Shown here one piece after another: positions 35,842 through 43,691 of a DNA stretch of 64,000 bases. The stretch is from Candidatus Babelota bacterium (GTDB lineage: Bacteria; Babelota; Babeliae; Babelales; JAUPTZ01), in the NCBI GenBank assembly GCA_030917815.1, contig JAUPTZ010000013.1, positions 67,109-131,108 on the forward strand. The letters run 5' to 3'. Positions within the stretch are counted from its first letter, which is position 1; each line of letters starts with the position of its first letter. The translations under genes were made by a program, and so were the position numbers. The notes under the pieces are model-generated. The model was not told the DNA's origin and made no database searches. It saw only the letters and a list, made by a program, of their open reading frames with translations.

Positions 35842-36293
35842 CGGCCCCAAATTCTGGATCGGCGTCGCCTCAAAAAATCACATAGAGAACGGCATCAAGC
35901 TCGGCATATGCCAATTTTGTCATGGCGCTCAAAGCCCGGCTAAGCGGCTTAAAAAAGGTGATTTCGTTATCTATCACTCATCAAAAGTCACGATGGATGG
36001 CCCGGAGCCGTATCAGAAATTTACCGCTATCGGCGTAGTCACCGACGATGCACCTTATCAAGTTTCAATGGGCGATACCTTCAATCCATTTCGTCGCAAC
36101 ATCAATTATTTTGATGCCAAACATGTTGAGATAAAACCACTCATTGCGCAGCTACCGTTTATCAGAGTTAAAAAATCATGGGGCGCGGTTTTTTCGCTAT
36201 GGCTTCTTTTCAATAGATCAAGAATCGTTTGGCATTATTGCACAAGCAATGATCGGATATAATCCGTTAGAAAACAGTGGAGACGCTTCTTAA
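35825..36293 (+). pseudogene. EVE-domain protein with a C-terminal frameshift at a T6 tract
   Basis: The 145-aa ORF is EVE-like (FWIGVASKNHIENGIKLGICQFCHG, GDFVIYHS, FTAIGVVTDD) up to KKSWG, then turns into unrelated sequence. Removing one T from the run at 36190-36195 restores RYGFFSIDQESFGIIAQAM, the expected EVE ending, with TAA at 36291-36293. EVE domains bind modified bases in RNA or DNA. The gene overlaps marR by 17 bp and completes the operon. An error in homopolymer length is a real alternative to decay. Confidence 0.75.
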
Positions 36294-37066
36294 CACACAC
36301 CTCGTATGCACTCATAAATAATCATCAGATCCTGCTCACCCGCAGGCTCTTTCGCATGATTTTTGTACTTCTTAATCACGCTAAATCCAACACGATGCAA
36401 CATCACTTCAAGTTCATCGTGTCGGAATACATACTGCGTAAAAATTTCTTGTTCTGTCGAAATAACAACACCATCTCTACTCAACGTATACCGTGAGAAT
36501 GCGCGGTAAATCTGCGTTTCAGAATCGTACACCGATGCCATCTGCACCGCAATTATCGACCCATCGGTCTGCATAAATGATTGCTCTCGCAGTGCGGTGT
36601 CAGCATCAACTTCGGAAGCCACCGTATCAATTTCCAACACCAATGTACCGCCAGGAAGTAGATGGTCATACAGCGCCTGCAGCCCATGTAAGCGCTCTTC
36701 TTGATCAAGCACGAGCCCCCAGGAGCCAAACGGAATAAACATTAATCCATACCGCTTGTCCGACGTAAAATCTTGTACAAATTGTTGCCAGACCGGCAGC
36801 TCATCATTACAGATATGTGCATATTTCTCGCGCAACGCAGCAAGCATATGCGCTGACGCATCAAATCCTTGAATAGTAAATCCGGCTTTCAGTAGCGGCA
36901 ATAGAATCCGCCCACTCCCACACATTGGTTCAAGAATCGGACCAATCGATGCATGCGCATAGGCAGCGTAAAAATCAATTTCGGCTGTCGCATCCTGCTC
37001 TGTTTTAGCAAGGTCATAAAATTGTGTAGCGAGTTTATTATATGTTTGCATCGTGCGACCACTCAT
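36290..37066 (-). CDS. Class I SAM-dependent methyltransferase
   Basis: 258 aa. Motif I GPILEPMCGSGRILLPLLKAGF and the acidic end of strand 2 in IQGFDASAHMLAAL mark SAM binding; GLMFIPFGSWGLVLDQ and GTLVLEIDT are motifs IV and V. The small-molecule or nucleic-acid acceptor is unknown; the layout resembles the broad Methyltransf_25 group. It converges on the EVE gene with a 4-bp overlap if that gene is read through its frameshift. Confidence 0.82.
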   Translation of the reverse strand: MSGRTMQTYNKLATQFYDLAKTEQDATAEIDFYAAYAHASIGPILEPMCGSGRILLPLLKAGFTIQGFDASAHMLAALREKYAHICNDELPVWQQFVQDFTSDKRYGLMFIPFGSWGLVLDQEERLHGLQALYDHLLPGGTLVLEIDTVASEVDADTALREQSFMQTDGSIIAVQMASVYDSETQIYRAFSRYTLSRDGVVISTEQEIFTQYVFRHDELEVMLHRVGFSVIKKYKNHAKEPAGEQDLMIIYECIRGVC

Positions 37067-37083
37067 CCTATAACCAAGCTAGC

Positions 37084-37932
37084 TTAGCTCCGCAAAAATG
37101 TTATTTCTTCTGCGTATTCACTTATGCCATCAACCGATGGTGTTTCCAGAACAACCGCAATACCACGCTCACTCATCTCATGCGCAATAGCATGCAGCAC
37201 GCTCTGTGGAATATGGCCTTTGCCAAGATTTGCATGGCGATCTTTACGTGAACCACACACTGTTTGGGAATCGTTCAGATGCACCACTTTCAAGAGCTTA
37301 CGCCCAACAATTGCATCAAACTTTTCCATCACACTGCGATAGGCTTCTATCGAACTCAAATCATAACCAACCGCAAAGACATGGCACGTATCAAAACAGA
37401 TACCAACACGATGTTTAATCTCTGTATCACAGGCATCATAAATCGCACGAAGCTCTTCAAATGTACTGCCCACCGCAGTGCCCTGACCGGCCGCCGTTTC
37501 CAAAAGTATCATCGTGTCACCAGGCACTTCAGATAACACGGCCGAAAGATTTTGCGCAATTTTCTCAACGCCTACTTCAATGCCACCACCGGTGTGTGCA
37601 CCAGGATGGAGCACCAAATACGGAATACAAAGTTGCACACATCGCTCAACTTCGGCCCGCAATGAAGCAATAGATTTTTTCTCAACGGCTGCATCTGAAG
37701 CGGCAAGATTGATCAGATAGGCCGCATGAGTAACCACTACGGCAACACCACTCTGATTCCATGCCTCGGTAAACGCAGTGATTTCACCAGCCACTAACGG
37801 TTTTGCAAAATATGATTTGTTGCTCTTGGTGAAGATTTGCACCGCATGCGCACCAACTACAGCGGCACGCTTAAATACGGTCTCAAGCCCACCAGCAATA
37901 GAGAGATGCGCCCCAAAAAGATCTTTTTTCAC
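37084..37932 (-). CDS. nfo: Endonuclease IV
   Basis: 282 aa AP endonuclease in a TIM barrel with three Zn2+. Metal-binding landmarks: GAHLSIAGG (start), LVLHPGAHTGGG, ILLETAAGQG, GICFDTCHVFAVGYD, VVHLNDSQTVCGSRKDRHANLGKGHI and the last VLETPSVDG. All are intact, so abasic-site incision in base excision repair is expected. It overlaps the RHH gene upstream by ATGA. Confidence 0.96.
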   Translation of the reverse strand: MKKDLFGAHLSIAGGLETVFKRAAVVGAHAVQIFTKSNKSYFAKPLVAGEITAFTEAWNQSGVAVVVTHAAYLINLAASDAAVEKKSIASLRAEVERCVQLCIPYLVLHPGAHTGGGIEVGVEKIAQNLSAVLSEVPGDTMILLETAAGQGTAVGSTFEELRAIYDACDTEIKHRVGICFDTCHVFAVGYDLSSIEAYRSVMEKFDAIVGRKLLKVVHLNDSQTVCGSRKDRHANLGKGHIPQSVLHAIAHEMSERGIAVVLETPSVDGISEYAEEITFLRS

Positions 37933-38141
37933 GCCCGCAGCCTACCCTTCATCTTGCATATCTTACAATGGTCATCATGTTCAGCCACGTGAGCCGCATA
38001 TTCTCGCCGCAGCACCTCGGCCTGCACGATCTTACGAACGAGCAACTGCATGGTCATCTCATCTTGCTCTGCAATACAAGCCAATGCACACGCATCGGCA
38101 CGGGGCAGGGAAAAGACTACCTTCACATTCTCCATCGACAT
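37929..38141 (-). CDS. Ribbon-helix-helix-like protein with a CxxC tail
   Basis: 70 aa. The strand-helix-helix pattern VKVVFSLPRADACALACIAEQDEMTMQLLVRKIVQAEVL looks like a ribbon-helix-helix repressor. The tail has HDDHCKICK, a potential metal or redox site (CxxC plus His). SD GGAGGTTTCCC precedes ATG. It overlaps nfo by 4 bp, so may regulate or merely accompany the repair gene. No confirmed family. Confidence 0.55.
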   Translation of the reverse strand: MSMENVKVVFSLPRADACALACIAEQDEMTMQLLVRKIVQAEVLRREYAAHVAEHDDHCKICKMKGRLRA

Positions 38142-38235
38142 GGGAAACCTCCTACGGTTATGCGATAAAAAGCCGGTCTGGCCACTAAAAATAGCAGTCC
38201 CAGAATAGCATCGAGAAAAAAAAGGTCAAACGGCG

Positions 38236-39196
38236 CTACTTCCCTCGCGAAAGCTGCCTTCGTATTTGCGCTATAAGCGAATGTGCCGGATCGGTAATAA
38301 TTTCATAAAAGCGATCCATATACGGCGCGATATCCTTCAAAAGACTCCCCGTTAATAGAGACGGCGCACTGCTATCAATCACCAAAACATACCCGCAACA
38401 AGAACCATCGAGGATTAGATAAAAGGTCTTAGCCCTATCATCTCGTTCATCTTTAATAATTCCCCGAGTTAATGTAAGGTCGATCGAGCCATTAGCATTG
38501 CGAGCGGTACTCGTCGCAGAAAGACGATTCGCAAGGCCGCCTAAATACATGCCGCCTTCAAATTTTTGCGGCATTGTTGCTATAAAAGAAAGTACTATCT
38601 CACTAGAACCACGCGTTGCTACCGCCCCCGTTGAAGAATCAGGTGGGCAAAGGCTCGTCATCACCGTTTCTCCCATTCCCCCCGCAGAAGCGCCAACATC
38701 AAACCCAACGGTCCCTACCTCTGCACTAGCACCACACCCAACGACCCCAGCCGGCCCCGCAGGAACTTCCTCGGTCTGCCGCGCAAGAAGAGAAATACTC
38801 CGAAAGTCGCCCCAGTGCAATGAAGATAAGAGCTCACGCACCCGGTAGTCTATCAAGCCCCTCACAAGACTAGCACCGCCTGCCTCTAGCCCGGCCAACG
38901 TTGCAATGACCTGCTCACGATCAAGCCTCAATTCCTTAACTACACTATTGAGTGCACGAGCTTGAGCAATGTCATCACTACCGCCGAGACCATAAATAGC
39001 AGAAAGAATGTTCACAATATTTTCATAACTAATAGGTGGCAAGACCGGCCGCATAGTCGCACTAGAAGCTCCGCCTGATCGCGCTGCTATACGAGCGTGG
39101 CATCCGCCCTCGAGCACCGCGATCGGATGCCACGCAAACAGACGAAAACCCAACACACACTATTAATAACGCACCAATAAATCGTCCACTAAACAC
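38236..39196 (-). pseudogene. Secreted protein gene with its signal-peptide frame out of register
   Basis: The track's 306-aa ORF lacks a proper N terminus, but another frame from GTG at 39196 (SD AGGGGG, spacing 5) gives a clean signal peptide, FSGRFIGALLIVCVGFSSVCVA with SDRG after it, ending at TAG 39062. The rest of the protein (from about SSATMRPVLPPISY to the end) is in the track frame. Joining needs one frame shift between 39062 and 39156. That interval begins with a 12-bp perfect inverted repeat (GCGTGGCATCCG / CGGATGCCACGC). The body has no recognised family. Confidence 0.55.
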
Positions 39197-39263
39197 ACCA
39201 ACCCCCTATGCAAGATTATTCTAAAAATACCCGGAAGCAGCGTAAAAGCATTTCATTCCCCTG

Positions 39264-39863
39264 TCAATTAGATGAACTCTGAGAAAAAGCCTTAGTTAAC
39301 CTTCTTAAATCGTCTTCACCGACCATTACACTTTCTTTGACCACTACCCAATAGACAGGATCAAACGGGACTGTTGTCAATGTCCCTTGATAATGCCAGC
39401 CCTCCAGGCATTTAGTAATCAGTGCTCGCGGTGATAGCACACAAGAAGCCACACCACTATCAACGGCCTCAATCAATGAAGAATAGGGCGCTGTTGTCGC
39501 CACATCAGATTCATGATGCATGAACAGACCTATAACCGCGTATTCTCCTTCAGTAGTCTGATGTACAAAATGCCATTCCATCGTAAATCGCTCACCGTTA
39601 ATAGTGTGCTCACTCGGCGTATGTACATGAAACTGCTTGAGGAAATAGATTTTACCATTAATACCTATGGAAGCAGTCCCTTGATCAGCTTCGGCAACAA
39701 AAGCGGTCAACACCCCATTGGTGGCCGAAAATTCTACCGTCAGATTCGTTGGATAATTAAATTGAATCGGAGGCGCGTTGTAGTGAGGCTCACCCTTTAT
39801 ATCAATAGGAGAAGAGGCGTGTTCCGATAGCACGAAACGCGCGGCAGCTATTTTTCTTGGCAT
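39264..39863 (-). CDS. Short alpha-carbonic anhydrase lacking the N-terminal third
   Basis: About 199 aa from ATG 39863 (MPRKIAAARF). Zinc site intact: FHVHTPSEHTINGERFTMEWHFVHQ supplies His-x-His and the third His. The later GTLTTVPFDPVYWVV matches the active-site Leu-Thr-Thr region (Leu-Thr-Thr-Pro-Pro-Cys in relatives; Pro-Phe-Asp here). SPIDI survives from the QSPI(D/N)I motif, but the usual signal peptide and W-G-Y...GPxxWG segment are absent and are not found upstream. It may act in the cytoplasm, or be a truncated copy. CO2 hydration is plausible. Confidence 0.78.
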   Translation of the reverse strand: MPRKIAAARFVLSEHASSPIDIKGEPHYNAPPIQFNYPTNLTVEFSATNGVLTAFVAEADQGTASIGINGKIYFLKQFHVHTPSEHTINGERFTMEWHFVHQTTEGEYAVIGLFMHHESDVATTAPYSSLIEAVDSGVASCVLSPRALITKCLEGWHYQGTLTTVPFDPVYWVVVKESVMVGEDDLRRLTKAFSQSSSN

Positions 39864-39967
39864 ACAAATACTTTCTTTTTGGGGCCGCGACAGCGGCAAT
39901 CAGATATGCACAGGATAAAAACTCTAGGCCAGACAGTCAATGGGTAACAGAGAGTAAGCTAAACTTA

Positions 39968-41068
39968 TTAAGTCACTACAATTTTCAAGTTTGCACGATA
40001 CTGCTGACTATGCACATAGCGCAGCATGCGTAAGCGTACCGCCTGCTCACTCACCGGCAACATATGTTGTTTCTCAGCTTTATGGGCATTGATCACAAAT
40101 TGCCGATTCCCGGTTACGAGCACAATAGGGACATCTCCTGGCGCAATACCCTCTTCAATAATTTTCTGCACCAACACGAATGCGGCTTTCCCCGGCACCT
40201 GCGCATGACCGCCAAACGAAAGCATAGCCCCTTCGGCCATGCCACCTAAGCTACCGGTAAAAAGCGTTGTCTGCGTCTCTTCACACAACTGCACCAGTGG
40301 CACGGTAAGAGATTCAAGTGGATCTATCTCAAGCGTCATGAGTACGTCATGCTCTTTCATCAAAGGCCGCAGGTCGGCCAACGCACGACTCATATCGGTC
40401 AGCGGAAAGATCGTTGTTTCTACTTTGTTTTGAGTAAACAATGCCTGCAATTGCTGCGCATCTCGCAGTACCAAGCCACCAACATCATCGGCAAGATCGT
40501 ACGGAATAAGAACCTTGCGCGCACCGGGCTTAACTGCCAAAAGCATCGCCGGCATTGCCAAATAATCGTATGAACCATTAATAACACCGGTAATCAAGCC
40601 ACCAGGACGGTCAAACGATTGCACCAGTCCACGCTCAACACAGTCATCCAAGCCTATAAAAACAATTGGCTTATCAACCACCGCAGCCGCTACCCGCGGC
40701 GTTGCAAAATACCCATCAACCACTACCACATCAGGATGCCAACATTTTAATGCAGCAATCGCGCATTGAAGGCTTTTATCATCCTCACCATAAAAATAAA
40801 AAGGGCTAATATCATAGCGCCGTTTTTTATCAACGAGCGAATGCTTACGCAAGAATCCTTCATAGGCTTTGCCCTGTGAATAAATGTTGTCGGCAATCAC
40901 CACACCAATGCGGACTGCTGCCGGACCAAATGGCTGTATATGTACATACGCAATGTAGCCAGCAACAACGAAAGCCAGACCGCTGATGAGTGCGAAGCAG
41001 GTGATACGTGCAACCGATGATAGTTCTTTTTTCATGACATTCTTTCGCTCTTGGCTTGTACTCGTCAT
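39968..41068 (-). CDS. ABC transporter substrate-binding protein (TrpX-like family)
   Basis: About 366 aa. A TM or uncleaved signal (FALISGLAFVVAGYIAYV) then a periplasmic-binding fold: RIGVVIADNIYSQGKAYEGF, VVVVDGYFATPRVAAAVVDKPIVFIGLDD, and GLITGVINGSYDY. This is the ABC_sub_bind (TrpX/YtrF-like, PF04392) pattern. The ligand is not predictable. The matching permease and ATPase are not in the window. Of three candidate starts I favour the ATG at 41068. Confidence 0.75.
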   Translation of the reverse strand: MTSTSQERKNVMKKELSSVARITCFALISGLAFVVAGYIAYVHIQPFGPAAVRIGVVIADNIYSQGKAYEGFLRKHSLVDKKRRYDISPFYFYGEDDKSLQCAIAALKCWHPDVVVVDGYFATPRVAAAVVDKPIVFIGLDDCVERGLVQSFDRPGGLITGVINGSYDYLAMPAMLLAVKPGARKVLIPYDLADDVGGLVLRDAQQLQALFTQNKVETTIFPLTDMSRALADLRPLMKEHDVLMTLEIDPLESLTVPLVQLCEETQTTLFTGSLGGMAEGAMLSFGGHAQVPGKAAFVLVQKIIEEGIAPGDVPIVLVTGNRQFVINAHKAEKQHMLPVSEQAVRLRMLRYVHSQQYRANLKIVVT

Positions 41069-41139
41069 ACCTACCACACCCCCCCCTACATTAGCGAGAA
41101 TTTTTTACAAAAATCAGCTGCATTTTTCTTATTTTTCGC

Positions 41140-41145
41140 TATAGT
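41140..41145 (+). promoter_or_regulatory. Possible -10 box for the kinase/tRNA unit
   Basis: TATAGT in an AT-rich stretch 46 bp upstream of the deoxynucleoside kinase start; no good -35 is visible at the right distance. The kinase ends 23 bp before tRNA-Val, so the promoter could serve both. Confidence 0.3.
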
Positions 41146-41190
41146 GTGGGCCAATAATATTCGGAATTTAGGCATTAAAAAGGGACGGTT

Positions 41191-41892
41191 ATGTATATTG
41201 TCGAAGGCAACATTGGCGCGGGTAAATCAACTTTTATTACCCTGCTGCACTCCTATCTTCCCCACATAACTTACTCACTTGAACCGGTTGATACGTGGGC
41301 AACACAGACCTACGGAAAATCACTCCTCGAACAATTTTATACCGATCCACAGCGATGGGCCTACACGCTTGAAACACTGGCAATGCTTTGTCGATCACGC
41401 GATTATTTGGGTACACACGATCGCTCCCCCTACCACATCATGGAACGTTCTCTTTACTCAGGACACTACTGCTTTGCACTCAACGGCAAAGAAGAGGGCT
41501 ATTTTTCTCCGGTCGAATGGGATGTGTATCAGCAATGGGTAAACTTTATCTTTGCTAATAAATCGGTAGTACCTCGTGGGTTCATCTATCTACAAACCAC
41601 GCCAGAAACCTGCCTCACCCGAATTGGCAAACGAAGCCGAAATGGCGAGTCAAGCATTCCACTATCTTATCTAGAAAAAATCCACCACTGGCATGAACAA
41701 TTTCTCATACACAAGGCTAACGTCACCGCCGACATCAGCGACGTACCGGTACTTATCCTTGATGTTACCAAAGATTTTGCGAATAACCCGGCCCGTATGG
41801 CGGAACTAGCCGGCCTCGTGGCCGATTTCATGCAAAAAAACCTACTTTCTGCAAAAGTTGAGAAATATATTTTGACTTGCCGTGCAAATTAA
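41191..41892 (+). CDS. Deoxynucleoside kinase
   Basis: 233 aa dNK/TK2-like kinase. P-loop EGNIGAGKST (5-14), substrate residues in LEPVDTW, the ERS catalytic motif in IMERSLYSG (about 84), and the LID arginines TRIGKRSRNGE. It phosphorylates imported deoxynucleosides, which complements the NupC transporter. SD AAAGGGACGG. It is directly followed by tRNA-Val. The family is widespread in host-dependent bacteria and viruses. Confidence 0.9.
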   Translation: MYIVEGNIGAGKSTFITLLHSYLPHITYSLEPVDTWATQTYGKSLLEQFYTDPQRWAYTLETLAMLCRSRDYLGTHDRSPYHIMERSLYSGHYCFALNGKEEGYFSPVEWDVYQQWVNFIFANKSVVPRGFIYLQTTPETCLTRIGKRSRNGESSIPLSYLEKIHHWHEQFLIHKANVTADISDVPVLILDVTKDFANNPARMAELAGLVADFMQKNLLSAKVEKYILTCRAN

Positions 41893-41915
41893 AGTACATT
41901 TCTCGCTCACGTTTT

Positions 41916-41991
41916 GGGCGAATAGCTCAGTTGGTAGAGCATCTGCCTTACAAGCAGGGGGTCACAGGTTCGAGTCCTGTTTCGCCCACCA
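41916..41991 (+). tRNA. tRNA-Val (anticodon TAC)
   Basis: Full cloverleaf: acceptor GGGCGAA with TTCGCCC, D-arm GCTC...GAGC, anticodon loop CTTACAA, T-arm ACAGGTTCGAGTCCTGT. CCA is encoded. First of three closely placed tRNAs. Confidence 0.97.
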
Positions 41992-41995
41992 TCTT

Positions 41996-42061
41996 TCGCC
42001 TTTACGGCGCCGCAAGGCTTGCCGTAAAGAGGCTCCAGATGGCTGCGCCGCATAAAGGCGA
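41996..42061. repeat. Nested palindrome between tRNA-Val and tRNA-Asn
   Basis: Outer arms TCGCCTTTACGGCGC and GCGCCGCATAAAGGCGA fold over an inner hairpin TTTACGGC...GCCGTAAA. It starts five bases after the tRNA's CCA. It could be a processing signal, a terminator-like hairpin without a T-run, or a small mobile palindrome. Confidence 0.6.
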
Positions 42062-42142
42062 CAGACAGAAAGAGTAGCGGAGATGGTCGGTTACTAAATA
42101 CTTCCCAAACGTGGTGATCTTTACTAAAGTGTTAAAAATTAT

Positions 42143-42218
42143 TCCTCGATAGCTCAGTTGGTAGAGCACATGACTGTTAATCATTAGGTCGCAGGTTCGA
42201 GTCCTGCTCGGGGAGCCA
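42143..42218 (+). tRNA. tRNA-Asn (anticodon GTT)
   Basis: Acceptor TCCTCGA with TCGGGGA, D-arm GCTC...GAGC, loop CTGTTAA, T-arm GCAGGTTCGAGTCCTGC, encoded CCA. The first anticodon-stem pair (27-43) is a C-T mismatch, which is tolerated in other tRNAs. Confidence 0.96.
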
Positions 42219-42226
42219 GTTTTCTG

Positions 42227-42303
42227 GGGGCTGTAGCTCAGTTGGTTAGAGCGTTCGCCTGTCACGCGAGAGGTCGTGGGTTCGAGCCCCATTAGCCCCG
42301 CCA
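42227..42303 (+). tRNA. tRNA-Asp (anticodon GTC)
   Basis: Acceptor GGGGCTG with TAGCCCC, D-arm GCTC...GAGC, loop CTGTCAC, T-arm GTGGGTTCGAGCCCCAT, encoded CCA. Eight bases after tRNA-Asn. Confidence 0.97.
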
Positions 42304-42317
42304 GAATGTCTGTGTAC

Positions 42318-42352
42318 AAAAAAGCCGTAGTGTTTATCACTGCGGCTTTTTT
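42318..42352 (+). terminator. Intrinsic terminator after the tRNA cluster
   Basis: AAAAAAGCCGTAGTG pairs with CACTGCGGCTTTTTT around a TTTAT loop, with the T-run at the end. It closes the kinase-tRNA unit 14 bp after tRNA-Asp. Confidence 0.88.
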
Positions 42353-42423
42353 GCTTCCGCGCTTGCTTTAGCCCGCGAATTCTCTTACCCTTCCTATGCT
42401 CATTCGCAACAGAAAGGGTATAT

Positions 42424-43437
42424 ATGCCACTCCTTTTTTCTGGCCTTAAAGTCGTTGCGGCACTCGCTGGTTTCGGCGCAGCCTATCAATACATCGACAC
42501 CAAACTCGACAGACAAACACACCCTCCAATCGGCACTCTGGTTGATATCGGAGGCTACAAACTACACCTCGTTGATCAAGGAACCGGCGGCCCAACCGTA
42601 ATTCTAGATGCTGCCATGGGGTGTAGCTCTATTGACTGGGCATTAGTCCAACCAGAGATTGCACCATTTGCACGGGTAATTAGTTACGATCGAGCCGGCT
42701 ATGACTGGAGCGATAAAAGCCCATTACCTCGCACGAGCGCAACTATGGCTATTGAATTACACACACTCCTAAGCACTGCTCACATACCCGGCCCCTACAT
42801 TCTAGTTGGGCATTCCATGGGTGGCATCAACATGCGCTGGTATGCGCACTTTTATCCCAACGAAGTTGCCGGCCTCATACTAGTCGAGTCACCACACGAA
42901 GAGCAAATTGAGAATCTTCCCCTCCCAAGCTCATTATTGATGCATTCACTACGTGTAAGCACCTATCTTGGACTACCTCGCCTATTTTTCAAACATATAC
43001 TCCCAACACAAGAATTTATAAAAGCATACCCACCAGAAATACGGTCCATCTCTTTGGCGCAAAAATGTCAGACAAAATCGATTGAAACCTTTATTAAAGA
43101 ATGTATGTCGATTGCAAAAAGCTACACACAATTACACCACACCGAACACTCATTGGGCGCCCTACCCTTAACCGTTATCACTGCCAAAAACCCTCTGACT
43201 ACGCCGGTAATAGGTGGACACTGCGCACAAAAATCACTCGATTTCGTCAATAAAGAACGGGAACGACTACAAAAACAACTGGTTACGCTTTCAACACGGG
43301 GCACCCAGATCATTGCCGAACACAGTGGCCATCAGGTCCCACAAGATCAACCAGAGATCATTATTAAAGCGATACGAGATATGATTGCTGAAATAAACAA
43401 CAAGGCAAAAGAGGCTATCCAAGAATTAGAAACTTAG
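42424..43437 (+). CDS. Alpha/beta hydrolase, membrane-associated
   Basis: 337 aa. An N-terminal hydrophobic segment (LLFSGLKVVAALAGFGAAYQY) may be a signal or anchor. The core has GGPTVILDAAMGCSSIDW (oxyanion region), SYDRAGYDWSD, nucleophile elbow VGHSMGG, and the late His in EHSGHQVPQDQP. All triad positions can be filled. Related to haloperoxidase/epoxide-hydrolase-like esterases; substrate unknown. SD AGAAAGGG. Convergent with the APH-like gene. Confidence 0.85.
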   Translation: MPLLFSGLKVVAALAGFGAAYQYIDTKLDRQTHPPIGTLVDIGGYKLHLVDQGTGGPTVILDAAMGCSSIDWALVQPEIAPFARVISYDRAGYDWSDKSPLPRTSATMAIELHTLLSTAHIPGPYILVGHSMGGINMRWYAHFYPNEVAGLILVESPHEEQIENLPLPSSLLMHSLRVSTYLGLPRLFFKHILPTQEFIKAYPPEIRSISLAQKCQTKSIETFIKECMSIAKSYTQLHHTEHSLGALPLTVITAKNPLTTPVIGGHCAQKSLDFVNKERERLQKQLVTLSTRGTQIIAEHSGHQVPQDQPEIIIKAIRDMIAEINNKAKEAIQELET

Positions 43438-43691
43438 TTTTTTCTGAAACGTGTGCTAGCCCACGTCATCGCGCCGCCGCCGCCCTGACGGGCTAAGGCG
43501 TGCCTCGCTGTAGCACGCTTATGCGTAAGCGGGAGCGTAGTGTGGCGACCCAGTATTTACTTGTTATTTTTTACTACCAGTTCTACTGGATTGCCCCGAC
43601 TTCGCATAGCTTCGTCGCGGCTCGCCTTAGTCCGTAAGGACGACGGCGGCGCAAAGACGGCGCTGCCCTCTATTGAATTCTCAGGCATACC
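43438..43691. repeat. GC-rich degenerate palindromic repeat region
   Basis: The gap between two convergent genes is GC-rich and full of short inverted repeats. It contains CTGGATTGCC and GTGTGGCGACCCAG, which look like variants of the end CTGGATTGCC of the element at 60528-60631. No ORF is credible. It looks like another, decayed member of the same family. Confidence 0.5.

Noticed and set aside
41877-42077. 66-aa ORF with RIAQLVEHLPYKQGVTGSS
   Set aside because: This is the well-known spurious translation of a tRNA gene (tRNA-Val here).
42002-42340. 112-aa minus ORF
   Set aside because: Antisense of the tRNA-Asn/Asp genes; the GLEPTTSRVTGERSNQLSY-type string is a typical tRNA artefact.
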